A stretch of DNA of 46,673 nt from Xanthomonas maliensis (GTDB lineage Bacteria; Pseudomonadota; Gammaproteobacteria; Xanthomonadales; Xanthomonadaceae): contig NZ_NSET01000048.1 in assembly GCF_009192945.1 (NCBI RefSeq), forward strand, positions 1 to 46,673. The letters run 5' to 3'. Every line of letters begins with the position of its first letter. The first letter of the stretch is position 1. Under the pieces are notes generated by a model that saw only the letters and a program-made list of their open reading frames with translations, had not been told where the DNA came from and made no database searches. Of the stretch, positions 1 to 9,820 are shown piece by piece. Position numbers and translations under genes: made by a program.

Positions 1-34
1 CCTGGCGGCTGCGCAGTCGTTTTGTTAGCTGCTC

Positions 35-2140
35 CTACTGGCCGATATGCTGCTTCAACCAAGCATTGACGGTGTCGTGCCAGAGCACGCTGTTGTCCGG
101 CTTCAGCACCCAGTGGTTCTCATCGGGGAAATACAGGAACTTGGACTCGATGCCCTTGCGCTGCAGCGCGGTGAACGCGGCCAGGCCCTGCTCGACCGGG
201 ATGCGGAAATCCAGCTGACCGTGGATGACCAGCATCGGCACCTTCCACTTGTCCACGTGAAGCACCGGGTTGAACTTCTCGTAGCCGGCCGGGTTCTGCC
301 ACGGCGTGCCGCCATTTTCCCACTCGCTGAACCAGAGTTCCTCTGTGGCATAGCCCATGGTGCGGTTGTCGAACACGCCGTCGTGGTCGACCAGGCACTT
401 CCATGGTTGATTCCAGTTGCCTGCCATCCAGTAGACCATGTAGCCGCCATAGCTGGCGCCCAATGCACAGGCCTTGTCGCCATTGAGGAAGCCGTATTGC
501 TTCTGCGCCGCGGCCCAGCCCTTCTGCAGATCTTCCAGCGGGCGGTCGCCCCAGTGCTGGCTGATCGCATCGGTGAACGCCTGGCCGTAACCGGTGGAGC
601 CGTGGAAGTCGATCATCACCACCGCATAGCCCTGCCCGGCATAGGTCTGCGGATTCCAGCGGTTGCTCCAGCCATTGCCGAAGCTGCCCTGCGGACCGCC
701 GTGGACGAGGAAGGCCACCGGATAGGTCTTGCCTTGCTGGTAGTTGTACGGCTTGACCACGTAGCCATAGACGGTGTCGTTGTTCCAGCCCTTGAACTGG
801 AACTGCTCGTAGTCGCCGAACTGCACGTCCGGCAACAACTCGCCCGCGCTCTGCGTGATCGCGCGCAGGCCCTGGCCTTGCGCATCGCTGACGAACACCT
901 GGTCGCCGCTCCTGAGCGAATTGCGGGTGAATGCCAGGGTGCCGCCGGCTTGCGTCGGTGCATGCACGCTGCCCTCGCCCACCAGCTTGGTCGCCGCGCC
1001 GGTGGCGATGTCGATCTTGAATAACGGATGCTCGCCCAGATCATCGGCGCTGGTGTACAGGCTGTTGCCGTCCTCGCTCAGCACGATCTCGCCGGCCGAG
1101 CGATCCCACGTGGGCGCGATCTCGCGGGTCTTGCCGCTGGCCACGTCCATCGCCATCAGGCCGAAGCGATCGGCCTCGAAACCCGGCCGCCGCATCGCGC
1201 GGTAGTACAGCGTCTTGCCGTCGGCGCTGAACACTGGGCCGGCATCCCATGCGGGATTGGAGGCGGTCAGGTTGACCGGTGCGGCCTTGCCGCTGGCATC
1301 CAGGCGATACAGGTCGAAGTTGGTCTGCCAGGGTTCGTCGTTGCCGGTCGGCGCCCCCTTGCCGGCAGCTGCCCCAAACGGCCGCGGCAGGCGAATGCTG
1401 GCCACCACGCTGGCGCCATCGGGCGACCAGGTGTAGTCGTCGTTGCCGCCGAACGGCTTGGACGGCGCATCGCCGTCCAGGGTGGCGCTGATGGCCGAGG
1501 CACCGACCACCGGCTTGGCACCGGCGGCAGGCAGGTCGGCGACGAACAAGGTGTTGCGACGGCCATCGTTCCAGGTGTCCCAATGCCGCACGAACAGTTG
1601 ATCGAACACCACGCCGCTGGCCTTGGCATTCTTGGCCGCGGCCAGCTTGCTCTTGGTGCAGCCCAGATCCGAGCCGCAGGCCTGGAACACGCCGGCGCTG
1701 AAAGCCAGACGCTTGCCGTCCGGCGACAGCTTGTAGCTGTCCACGTCCACCGCGAAGGCGGTCAGCTGGCGCGGGGCGCCGCCAGCCAGCGGCTGCGCAT
1801 ACAGCTGCTGGCTACCGGACTTGCTGCTGAGGAAGTACACCGTGTTGCCATCGGGCGACAGCGCCGGGCTGTTGACGTTCCAACCGTCCGGGGTCAGCTG
1901 CCTGGGCGGCGCGGCATCGCGGGTGCGCAGGTTGCGCACCCACAGGCCGGTCGCCGGCTTGCCGTTGGCCGTCTTGGCCTGACGCTTGGCGAACACCAGC
2001 ACGCTGCCGTCGGTGCTGAGCGTGGGGGACGACACGCGTTCCAACGCCACCATGTCGCGCACATCGAAGCCGCGCGCAGCGGCAAGCGATGGCAGGGCGG
2101 CCAGCAGGCACAGGGGCAGCGCAGCGTAACGAAGCTTCAT
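35..2140 (-). CDS. Secreted S9 family (prolyl oligopeptidase/dipeptidyl aminopeptidase-like) peptidase
   Basis: Predicted 701-residue exported serine peptidase that cleaves short peptides, probably in the periplasm. Residues 1 to about 22 (MKLRYAALPLCLLAALPSLA) look like a signal peptide. The middle is a TolB/WD-like beta-propeller with repeated 'SPDG' motifs, for example LSPDGNTVYF and WSPDGASVV. The C-terminal alpha/beta hydrolase domain has the nucleophile motif GASYGGYM (Ser563), an Asp in LDFRIP (Asp644) and a His in ENHW (His676), which is a complete S9 triad. I chose the ATG at 2140 because it opens the signal peptide and follows a GGAGAA ribosome site; an ORF extending upstream to 2212 lacks both. 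The length is normal for the family. The exact substrate cannot be read from sequence. Confidence 0.93.
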   Translation of the reverse strand: MKLRYAALPLCLLAALPSLAAARGFDVRDMVALERVSSPTLSTDGSVLVFAKRQAKTANGKPATGLWVRNLRTRDAAPPRQLTPDGWNVNSPALSPDGNTVYFLSSKSGSQQLYAQPLAGGAPRQLTAFAVDVDSYKLSPDGKRLAFSAGVFQACGSDLGCTKSKLAAAKNAKASGVVFDQLFVRHWDTWNDGRRNTLFVADLPAAGAKPVVGASAISATLDGDAPSKPFGGNDDYTWSPDGASVVASIRLPRPFGAAAGKGAPTGNDEPWQTNFDLYRLDASGKAAPVNLTASNPAWDAGPVFSADGKTLYYRAMRRPGFEADRFGLMAMDVASGKTREIAPTWDRSAGEIVLSEDGNSLYTSADDLGEHPLFKIDIATGAATKLVGEGSVHAPTQAGGTLAFTRNSLRSGDQVFVSDAQGQGLRAITQSAGELLPDVQFGDYEQFQFKGWNNDTVYGYVVKPYNYQQGKTYPVAFLVHGGPQGSFGNGWSNRWNPQTYAGQGYAVVMIDFHGSTGYGQAFTDAISQHWGDRPLEDLQKGWAAAQKQYGFLNGDKACALGASYGGYMVYWMAGNWNQPWKCLVDHDGVFDNRTMGYATEELWFSEWENGGTPWQNPAGYEKFNPVLHVDKWKVPMLVIHGQLDFRIPVEQGLAAFTALQRKGIESKFLYFPDENHWVLKPDNSVLWHDTVNAWLKQHIGQ

Positions 2141-2254
2141 CGGGTTCTCCGGCAACGGCAAAACGCCGATGGTAGGGGCTGCCGGCAACGCGGCGCAAAG
2201 GCATGAAGTCATGCCTGCCCTGCCGCAGTGCAGCGTACGCGGGCAGGCCTGCCG

Positions 2255-3097
2255 TCAGAACCGATGCGACAGCCCCAGATACAGCTGCACGTCTGGCGTG
2301 CGGTCGTTGAGGCCAACGTTGCTGCCCACGTCCAGCTGCAGCAGCGGATTGAGCAGATAGGTCACCGCCACGTCGGCCGAGGCCTGGGTGATGGTGCGGG
2401 CCGGATCGCGATTGACCGAGGACCACAGTTCCACCGCCATCGACAGCTTGGACGTCAGCGGACGCGACAGATTGACCAGACCGACGAAGGCCGCGTGCTT
2501 GCCGCTGCCATCGCTGTCGGCCAGCCAATCCACTTCCGGGCCGAAGGTCAGTGCAAAGCTGTCCGGCAACACCACCCCGATCGGCATGGCCAGCCCGCCC
2601 TCCCAAGTATCGTTACCCAGCCCGGTGCGCGCGGTGGGTGCCTTGACGAATGGCAGCAGCGCGACACTGGCGGTGTCGCTTTCGAACACGCGCGTCTTCA
2701 TGCGCAAGTAGAGATCGCCGCCGCCGCTGAGGCTGGTGCGCGCGCCGGTTGCCCGATCGGTGGTCTTCAACTGCACCTGCGGCGACCAGTTGAGCTGCAG
2801 GTCGATGCGGTCGCTGACACCGTATTTGAGCGTGGGGTTGGTGAAGTACGACAGCTCGGTGCGCGTGGCCGGCTGGCTGTCGCGGGTGAAATTGCCGATA
2901 TCGGTTTCCAGTTGCCACGCTCCCGCCGGCACCGTGCAGGTGAGATTGGCCTTGGTGGGACGGTCGGTACAGAGCGAGGCGGTGGAGGCGTCCTGCGCGT
3001 GCGCCGTGGACGCCAGGCTGCACAGCAGACCAGTGAGCACCAGGGCGAGCGATCCATGCAGGGCACGCGGGGCAATGCGGGATGAGGCAAGCGGCAT
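2255..3097 (-). CDS. Outer-membrane beta-barrel protein, MetA-pathway/phenol-degradation transporter-like
   Basis: Predicted 280-residue exported protein. Residues 1-34 form a signal peptide ending in AHA before QDAS. The mature part is rich in alternating hydrophobic/polar strands (for example LKYGVSDRIDLQLNWSPQVQ and VQLYLGLSHRF) and ends in Phe, as outer-membrane barrels do. Short repeated strand motifs such as 'YGVSDRIDLQLNW' match the family annotated as putative MetA-pathway transporter (PF13557-like). Its real cargo is unknown in most members. The ATG at 3097 is preferred because of the signal peptide and an AAGGAA ribosome site. It lies downstream of a region with a nested inverted repeat and upstream of the S9 peptidase, 114 bases apart, so the two could be co-transcribed. 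Confidence 0.75.
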   Translation of the reverse strand: MPLASSRIAPRALHGSLALVLTGLLCSLASTAHAQDASTASLCTDRPTKANLTCTVPAGAWQLETDIGNFTRDSQPATRTELSYFTNPTLKYGVSDRIDLQLNWSPQVQLKTTDRATGARTSLSGGGDLYLRMKTRVFESDTASVALLPFVKAPTARTGLGNDTWEGGLAMPIGVVLPDSFALTFGPEVDWLADSDGSGKHAAFVGLVNLSRPLTSKLSMAVELWSSVNRDPARTITQASADVAVTYLLNPLLQLDVGSNVGLNDRTPDVQLYLGLSHRF

Positions 3098-3340
3098 TGG
3101 GATGGATTCCTTGACGATGCGCTGCGCCGCCAAACGGCAGGCGAGCATGCGATGAAGCGAAATGGCAGACACGCGATGCAATGGCATCAGGCGTGAGGGC
3201 GGAGGGAGTGCGATGCGTCCAGCACATGCGGCACCGCAGTGTGTCGGATCAGCGATCACCGCGCGCAAACGAAGCTGCGTTGCGGACGCACGGCGAAGGT
3301 GGACAGCGGACAGGGCTCCTGGCGCAGCAAGCTGCAGGAG

Positions 3341-3396
3341 GCGTCACCATAGAGACCAGCTCTATAAAATCGCTATGCATCCGCTTGGGGTGACGC
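3341..3396. repeat. Nested inverted repeats in the gene-free stretch 3098-3894
   Basis: The roughly 800 bases between the beta-barrel gene and the OPT gene hold no convincing coding frame on either strand. Inside it, GCGTCACC (3341-3348) is matched by GGTGACGC (3389-3396). Immediately inside the left arm is a second palindrome, ATAGAG (3349-3354) and CTCTAT (3360-3365). The element is AT-richer than its surroundings. It could be an operator or promoter region for the minus-strand beta-barrel gene about 250 bases away; no function is proven. Confidence 0.35.
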
Positions 3397-3894
3397 GTAA
3401 ATTCCGCGCAAAGTTGGCGGCGATCGGACGCGCCATCAGACGCAGGTCGCGTCAGGCGTGCGACGACATCGACAGCGCATGCACTCGCGGCTAGCCCCAC
3501 TGCGATAGAAGCACGTGGGCATTCAAGCCGCCTGAGCCTGCAAAGACTGCCGTGCGCAAGCATTGTCAGCACGCATGCAGCGCACAGGGACGCGCCGATG
3601 GCCACCGGCCGCGATCCGCGCTGGCAGCCATGGAAGCGTGCGCTGGATCGCGATCGTGTGACCTCGGCAGCCATTGGCTGCGTTGCCTGCCGGCAGACGC
3701 ATGCGCGCCGTGTCGACCACGACGCTGCCGTGGACTGTCGCCCAACGCAGGCGTGCATCCAGCGATCTCGCGTTGATCGGCTGCCGATCCCGCGCCGGCT
3801 GCGCCATGCGCGACCCTCAGGGACATGCACGGCGTGCAGCCTCCCGGGGAAGCCTGGCACTCGATGCATCAGGTGGCGGCCTTGCATCTGCAGG

Positions 3895-3913
3895 GCCGCA
3901 CCCGTCCTGCGGC
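3895..3913 (-). terminator. Possible terminator hairpin after the OPT gene
   Basis: GCCGCA (3895-3900) and TGCGGC (3908-3913) form a 6-bp stem with a 7-base loop directly after the OPT stop codon. There is no T-run, so this is a weak call. Confidence 0.3.
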
Positions 3914-5884
3914 TCAGGCAGCGCGTTCGCCGCGCTTGCCGACGCGATAGAGCAGCCAGCCGACCAGCGCAAGAATGGCCAGCCCCACCCACTGATTGAG
4001 CTGCAGGCTGGCCGGGAGCGCCAGCACATCGGCACGGCTGGACAGCACGATCGGCACCGCAATGGCGATGCCCATCAATGCCTCGCCGGTGATCAAGCCG
4101 GCCGCGAACAACACGCCAGGACGATGCACGCGGTCGCGGCCTTCCTCATCGTCGGCACGGATCTTGTGGAAACGTTCCACCAGATGCGCCAGCAGCCCGC
4201 CCAGGAAGATCGGCACCATCAACTCCAGCGGCAGGTAGATGCCGATCGCCGCCGCCAATACCGGCACGCGGAAGCGCTTGCCGGCCTTCTTCAACCATTC
4301 GTCCAGCGCAATGATGGCCGCACCCACACCGGCACCGATGGCGATCATCGACCACGGCAACTGCCCGCCGAACAGGCCCTTGGCCACCGAGGCCATCAGC
4401 GTGGCCTGCGGGGCGCCCAGCGAGTTGGGGTGCTGTGGCGTGGCCGGGCCGATGCCATAGGCGCTCGCCAGCAGGTTCAACACCGGCGCCATGATCAGCG
4501 CGCAGGAGAACGCGCCAATGCCCAGCATCAGCTGCTGCTTCCACGGCGTGGCGCCGACCAGATAACCGGCCTTGAGATCCTGCAAGTTGTCGCCGCCCAC
4601 CGCCGCCGCGCAACACACCACCGCGCCGATCATGATCGCCGCGACCGCGCCCAACGGTGCAGCGCTGATCCCCACCGGCACCAGCCCGCTCTTGCCGAGC
4701 AGCAGCACCAGCACCGCCGAGGCGAACAGGATGGTGGAGATGGTGATGCCCGACACCGGGTTGTTGGACGAGCCGATCAAGCCGGCCAGGTAGCCGGACA
4801 CCGACACGAACAGGAAACCGGCAACGATCATGATGATGGTCATCGGGATCGACACGTGCCATTGCTGCACGATGGCCTGGTACAGGCCCAGCAGCGGTAG
4901 CGTGCACGCCACCAGCGCCACCAGCATCCACTTCATCGGCAGGTCGCGCTCGGTGTGCGCCACCACGCCGGCACTGCCCTTGCGGGCTGCGGCAAAGCCG
5001 CTCTTGACGCCGGACAGCAGCGACTTGCGCAACGAGAACAGCGTCCAGACACCGCCGATCAACATTGCACCGACGCCGAGGTAGCGGATCTTCGCGCCCC
5101 AGATGCCGAACGCCGCGTCGGCCGCCGACGCACCGACCAGACTTTGCGCCAGGTCCGGATCGCTGCCCATGAAGAACTGCTGGTACAGCGGGATGGCGAT
5201 GTGCCAGGACAGGATCGACCCGGACAGCACCACGATGCCGACGTTCAAACCGACGATATAGCCCACGCCCAGCAACGCCGGCGACAGATTGGTACCCAGA
5301 TAGGCGACCAGGCGGCTGCTGCCGACATAGCTGGCCTGCGCCCAGGTGTCGGGAATCAGCCGCAGGCCGCTGGCCGCGCCCAGCTTGACCAGCGCACCGA
5401 TCGCGCCGGACAGCGCCAGGATCTTCAGGCCCGGGCCGGGATTCTCGCCGGCCTTGAGCACCTCGGCCGCCGCCTTGCCTTCGGGAAACGGCAGCGGGTC
5501 CTCGACGATCATCGAGCGCCGCAGCGGCACCGAGAACAGCACGCCCAGCAAGCCGCCCATGCCGGCGATGCCCAGCACCCACCAATATTTGAAGTCCGGC
5601 CAGTAGCCCATGATGACCAGCGCCGGGATGGTGAAGATCACTCCCGCGGCGATCGACGAACCGGCCGAGGCGCCGGTTTGGACGATGTTGTTTTCCAGGA
5701 TGGTGCCGCCGCCCAGCAAGCGCAGCACGCCCATCGACACCACCGCCGCCGGAATCGCGGTGGCGATGGTCAGGCCGGCGAACAGGCCCAGATACGCATT
5801 GGCGGCCGAGAGCACCACCGCCAGCACGATGGCCAGCACGACGGCGCGGAAGGTGAGCTGGCGCGGCTGCGCGTCTTGGCTCAT
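3914..5884 (-). CDS. OPT family oligopeptide (or metal-chelate) transporter
   Basis: Predicted 656-residue inner-membrane transporter of the OPT superfamily, which takes up small peptides or metal-chelate complexes. The whole protein is a series of hydrophobic helices (roughly 14-16 by eye). The N-terminal part (LTFRAVVLAIVLAVVLSAAN, then YLGLFAGLTIATAIPAAVVS and GASAGSSIAAGVIF) is typical of bacterial OPT proteins. Glycine-rich segments such as AAVGGDNLQDLKAGYLVGAT are also conserved in the family. The ATG at 5884 is chosen over a TTG at 5902 because GGGGATC sits just upstream. Length is normal. The gene appears single. A decayed transposase lies about 180 bases upstream of the start. Confidence 0.9.
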   Translation of the reverse strand: MSQDAQPRQLTFRAVVLAIVLAVVLSAANAYLGLFAGLTIATAIPAAVVSMGVLRLLGGGTILENNIVQTGASAGSSIAAGVIFTIPALVIMGYWPDFKYWWVLGIAGMGGLLGVLFSVPLRRSMIVEDPLPFPEGKAAAEVLKAGENPGPGLKILALSGAIGALVKLGAASGLRLIPDTWAQASYVGSSRLVAYLGTNLSPALLGVGYIVGLNVGIVVLSGSILSWHIAIPLYQQFFMGSDPDLAQSLVGASAADAAFGIWGAKIRYLGVGAMLIGGVWTLFSLRKSLLSGVKSGFAAARKGSAGVVAHTERDLPMKWMLVALVACTLPLLGLYQAIVQQWHVSIPMTIIMIVAGFLFVSVSGYLAGLIGSSNNPVSGITISTILFASAVLVLLLGKSGLVPVGISAAPLGAVAAIMIGAVVCCAAAVGGDNLQDLKAGYLVGATPWKQQLMLGIGAFSCALIMAPVLNLLASAYGIGPATPQHPNSLGAPQATLMASVAKGLFGGQLPWSMIAIGAGVGAAIIALDEWLKKAGKRFRVPVLAAAIGIYLPLELMVPIFLGGLLAHLVERFHKIRADDEEGRDRVHRPGVLFAAGLITGEALMGIAIAVPIVLSSRADVLALPASLQLNQWVGLAILALVGWLLYRVGKRGERAA

Positions 5885-6063
5885 GGGGATCCCCTGTGGC
5901 AAAAAATCCCGACAACGCTAGCGCCTACGCCCAGGCACGTCCAGCTGCGGCGCGGCGTGACAGTGTGCCTGCTGTGGCGGGTGAGCTGGACCGCGGCAGC
6001 CATCATGCGTGGTCTTCGGAGCGCCCCATCGGGCGTTTGCGATGTCGCACCGCAGGTCGAACC

Positions 6064-6252
6064 TCAGGTCATGATCACGCAGCATGCGCTGCATCCGGCG
6101 ATTTCCATCATGCCCCTCATGTGGCGGGCCAACCCGGCCAAGCGGATCGTCATTCTGATTTTCGGAAGCGTCTTGGTCAGCAGCGGCGTCGTGCCCAGCC
6201 ACGTCTTGAGCGTGCCGAACACCTGCTCCACGGCCTGCTTTCGGGTCGCGCG
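6064..6252 (-). pseudogene. Decayed C-terminal scrap of an IS transposase (IS5/IS1182-like)
   Basis: A 62-codon minus-strand stretch reads AVEQVFGTLKTWLG, then LLTKTLPKIR and LARHMRGMMEIAG. This matches the C-terminal end of DDE transposases of the IS5/IS1182 type, where the order is 'VEhpFGTlK..mG..hfLtKtLPkv...m.lhvLAyN..RmmnI.G'. The last catalytic Glu falls in 'VEQVFG'. No N-terminal transposase domain, inverted repeats or target duplication were seen, so this is a remnant. It lies between the OPT gene and a broken PQQ dehydrogenase gene, which suggests an old insertion or rearrangement. The IS family is inferred from memory of the motif, not a search. Confidence 0.6.
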
Positions 6253-6411
6253 AACAAGCCGCCATGCCGTCGTGGCGGCCTGACCGCCCCCGCATTCGTC
6301 ACCGATTTCCCCGGTTTTTGGTCGCAGAAATCCGGCGAATGGTCCCATCGCGGTGGCGAAGAGTGAATGGCGGTGCCCAGACTGGCGCTCACCAAACCAT
6401 TGGAACCGGAT

Positions 6412-8493
6412 ATGCGGGAATGGAGCACTGCGGTGACGGGGCTGATGCTGACACTGCTGGCGAGCGCCAGCGTGGCAGCCGAAGGGAACTGGGCGTACTA
6501 CGGCGGCGCCCCCGGGGGCGGCCAGTATTCGCCATTGACCCAGATCACCCCGGACAACGTCGGCCGGCTCAAGGTCGCCTGGTCCTTCCACACGGGCGAA
6601 CGGGGCGCCGGGCTGCCCGACCCGCAGCGGATGCGGTTCGAGGTCAATCCGTTGGTCATCGATGGGCGCATGTACCTCACCACCGGCACCAACATCGTGT
6701 TCGCCCTGGATGCGGCCACCGGGGCCAAGTTGTGGACCTTTGACCCCAAAGTGTCCCGCAACAAACGCTATAGCGACCCCGCCGCACGCGGGGTCAGCTA
6801 CTGGCGCGACCCACAGGCGCCGACCGACGCCGTCTGCGCCGAGCGCATCGTGCTGGGCACCCTGGATGCGCGGTTGCTGGCGGTGGATGCGCGCGATGGC
6901 AAGCCCTGCGCCGCGTTCGGCCAGAACGGCAGCGTCGACCTGCGCCAGGGCATCTACATTCCGCAGCAGGAGGATTCGAACTGGAGCAACTATGCGGTGA
7001 CGTCGCCACCAGTGATTGCTGGCGACGTGCTGGTCACCGGCAGCTCGATCGGTGACAACCGCGCCCACCACGAGGAACAGGGCGTGGTCCGCGGCTATGA
7101 CGTGCGTAGCGGCCGCGAGCTGTGGCGCTGGGATCCGGTGCCGCGCCGACCGGACGATCCGCGCGCCAGCGGCTGGCAGGCCGACCAGGCTGCCACCGTC
7201 GGCGCGGCCAATGCCTGGCCCCCGCTGTCGGTGGACCCGGCGCTGGGCCTGGTCTAGGTGCCCGCCGGTTCGGCCAGCCCGGATTTCTACGGTGGCCAGC
7301 GCCTCGGCGACAACCGCGATGCCAATTCACTGGTGGCGCTGGACGTGAAAACCGGTCGCCGCATCTGGGCACAGCAGCTGATCCATCACGACCTGTGGGA
7401 TTACGACCTGGCGTCGCAACCGGCGCTGGTCACGTTGCAGACCGCGCAGGGTCCACGCGATGCGGTGCTGCAGGCGACCAAGACCGGATTCCTGTTCGCC
7501 TTCGATCGGCGTACCGGCGTGCCGGTGTTCCCAATCAGCGAAGTACCGGTGCCGGCCTCCGACGTACCTGGCGAACAGGCCTCGCCCACCCAGCCCATGC
7601 CGGAGCCCGCGCTGCGCCTGGCCAAGATGGCCGCGCTGACTGCGGCCGATGCGTGGGGCCCGACGCCGAGCGAACGCAGCGCCTGCCAGGCATTGATTGG
7701 CGGCCTGCGTTCGGAAGGCATCTTCACCCCACCCAGCGTGCGCGGAACGATCGCCTCGCCCGGCTGGGCTGGCGGGGTGAACTGGGGCGGCATTGCGATC
7801 GATCCGCAGCGGCAGCTGGCGATCCTGCCGGTGATGGACCTGCCGATGCAGATGGCATTGATCCCGCGTGAGCGTTTCGACTGGAAGAACGAAAAGAACT
7901 TCCCGCGACAGGACTTCAACGGCATGGAGGCCCCCCCTATGGCTTGCGCCGCGGCGCGTTGCTCTCGCCCAATGGCACTCCCTGCGTGGCGCCGCCGTGG
8001 GGCAAGCTGGTGGCGGTGGACCTGCGAACGCGCAGCGTGGCCTGGGAGCGCCCGTTAGGCTCGTTGGAAGAGCGGCTGCCGTGGCTGCCCCTCAACGTCG
8101 GCATGCCACTGCTGGGCGGCGCGGTGACCACCGCCGGCGGGCTGACCTTCATTGCCGCTGCCGAAGATTTACGCCTGCGTGCGTTTTGAGACTGCGACTG
8201 GAACGCCGCGCTGGGATAGCAAGCTCCCCGCCGGCGGCAACGCGACACCGGCGGTGTATGCGGTGGCAGGCAGGCAATACGTCGCCATTGCCGCAGGCGG
8301 GCGCGAGGATTTCGGCAAACTTGGCGATACGGTCGTGGTGTACACGCTGGATGGCACTGGCGCAGACCCGGTGTTCCAACACGGCGTCGCGGTTCGCATG
8401 AGCGTGCTGGCGAGCGTCGGTGTGCTGTTGCTTGCGGCGCTGGTCAGCGTACCCGTGTGGTGGCTGCGCCGTCGGCGCGCCCGGCGCCGTTGA
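6412..8493 (+). pseudogene. Broken PQQ-dependent quinoprotein dehydrogenase (glucose dehydrogenase-like)
   Basis: The ancestral product would be a periplasmic quinoprotein oxidising an alcohol or sugar with PQQ and passing electrons to ubiquinone. Family signs are WAYYGGAPGGGQYSPL, QITPDNVGRLKVAWSFHTG, QLIHHDLWDYDLASQPAL and LPAGGNATPAVYAVAGRQYV. The N terminus carries a signal peptide instead of the five membrane helices of the classic glucose dehydrogenase, and the C terminus ends in one membrane helix and an Arg-rich tail. Three lesions are visible. A TAG at 7255-7257 replaces the Tyr expected in 'GLVYVPAGSASPDF'. A C7 tract at 7931-7937 is one C short. A T4 run at 8184-8187 has one T too many, which restores the frame. 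An alternative ATG lies at 6367. Confidence 0.85.
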
Positions 8494-8741
8494 TGCATGG
8501 GCCTGTCGGCGCTACGAAGCAATGCGCCGCGCCGCGATGTCTGTGCCTGACTGAGGAACGGCAGTGTCATACCAGGCAAACGCAAGAGCTTTTGAGTCGT
8601 CGTTTCCAGGCGTTCGTCGCATTCCACCTGGCTTCGTCAGATGCCGGTTTCCGGATTGAAGACTGCCCGCTATGTTGCGGAAGCATTCGCAGCATGTTGC
8701 GGACACCTCATCAGCTCAACGCATCTACGGAGTAACAGCAC

Positions 8742-9587
8742 ATGGGTCGATGGCTCTTTCTTGCCTTTCTCGGCATGTCGTTTGCGGCGCAAGGCGTGGT
8801 TATTCGTGGTGATGTCGACGATTCGAAGTATCGGATCGACGGCGCGGAATTTCCGGCGCTGGCCGACCTGCCTGGCGAAGGACATGGTGTTCTCATCGCG
8901 CCGAGATGGGTCGTCACCGCCGCTCACGCGGCTCCCATGCAAGGCATGGCTGCAGAAGTGACCGTCAATGGAAATGCCTACAAAATTGCGCGCGTTCTGG
9001 TCCATCCCGGCTACAGGCCGATGCCGGATGCGCTCGCGCAGGAGGCGCTGAAGTCCGGCGATCCTTCCAACATCCATGCCTTTCTGGCGAACTCGGACGA
9101 CATCGCCTTGATCGAACTGCAATCGCCAGTGGAGCGGGTTGCACCCGTGATGCTGTATCGCGGGAATGACGAAGTCACCCAAGTCGCCATGCTGGTGGGA
9201 AAAGGGGCTATAGGTGACGGTGACCATGGGCAGCGTCCCGATGCTCCGCATCGTGGCGCGCTGAGGCGGGCCTACAACGCCATCACCGGAGCCAATGCCC
9301 GTTACCTGTGGTACCGATTCGATCCCCCGGGGCATGGCCTGCCGCTGGAAGGCATGCTGGGAAGCGGCGACAGCGGTGGCCCGGTGGTTGTGCAGGCACA
9401 GCGCAATTGGCAGCTGATCGGACTGGCATCCTGGATCTCAGCGGTTCCAGAGCACGCTCTGGAGGCTGGCTTCTATGGGCAGATGGCCTACAACGTCCGT
9501 ATATCGCGATACGTCGCTTGGATCGATGAAGCAATGTGCGCGGCAGATAGCGCTTGCGCAGGGCCTCGCCCACGTCTTGACCACTGA
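8742..9587 (+). CDS. Secreted trypsin-like serine protease (S1 family)
   Basis: Predicted 281-residue exported protease. Residues 1 to about 17 are a short signal peptide (MGRWLFLAFLGMSFAAQG). The chymotrypsin-fold triad is complete: His62 in VTAAHA, Asp120 in NSDDIALIEL, and Ser211 in GSGDSGGPVVV. A ribosome site GGAG lies 9 bases before the ATG. The gene stands alone between the broken quinoprotein gene and the convergent HDOD gene. It may act on host or competitor proteins outside the cell, but the substrate is not readable. The 248 bases before it hold no clear feature. Confidence 0.92.
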   Translation: MGRWLFLAFLGMSFAAQGVVIRGDVDDSKYRIDGAEFPALADLPGEGHGVLIAPRWVVTAAHAAPMQGMAAEVTVNGNAYKIARVLVHPGYRPMPDALAQEALKSGDPSNIHAFLANSDDIALIELQSPVERVAPVMLYRGNDEVTQVAMLVGKGAIGDGDHGQRPDAPHRGALRRAYNAITGANARYLWYRFDPPGHGLPLEGMLGSGDSGGPVVVQAQRNWQLIGLASWISAVPEHALEAGFYGQMAYNVRISRYVAWIDEAMCAADSACAGPRPRLDH

Positions 9588-9775
9588 GGCGGCCGGCAAC
9601 GATCGCTCACACTGGCCGCGATTGGCCGCCAACAACCCCGCTGGCATGGAGATCACGACAGTCCACGCAGGCTACAGCGGCGTCAGCGCTTGCGGCACGG
9701 CCAACCGCATGACTGACAAACCTGCCGCCGCTCACATCGCCAGGCTGCGAGCAAACGATCCATGCCATCGGGAGA

Positions 9776-9811
9776 GTCCCCAACCCATTGCCCAGGCGAT
9801 GGATTGGGGAC
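9776..9811. terminator. Hairpin between the convergent protease and HDOD genes
   Basis: GTCCCCAACCCA (9776-9787) pairs with TGGATTGGGGAC (9800-9811), 11 of 12 positions matching, with a 12-base loop. It lies 9 bases beyond the HDOD stop codon and could end transcription from either side. No T-run follows. Confidence 0.5.
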
Positions 9812-9820
9812 CGCAGAGGC

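Noticed and set aside
3249..3992. 247-codon minus-strand frame in the gap before the OPT gene
   Set aside because: No ribosome site, many Cys and Arg residues in random order, no motif, and it overlaps the OPT gene end.
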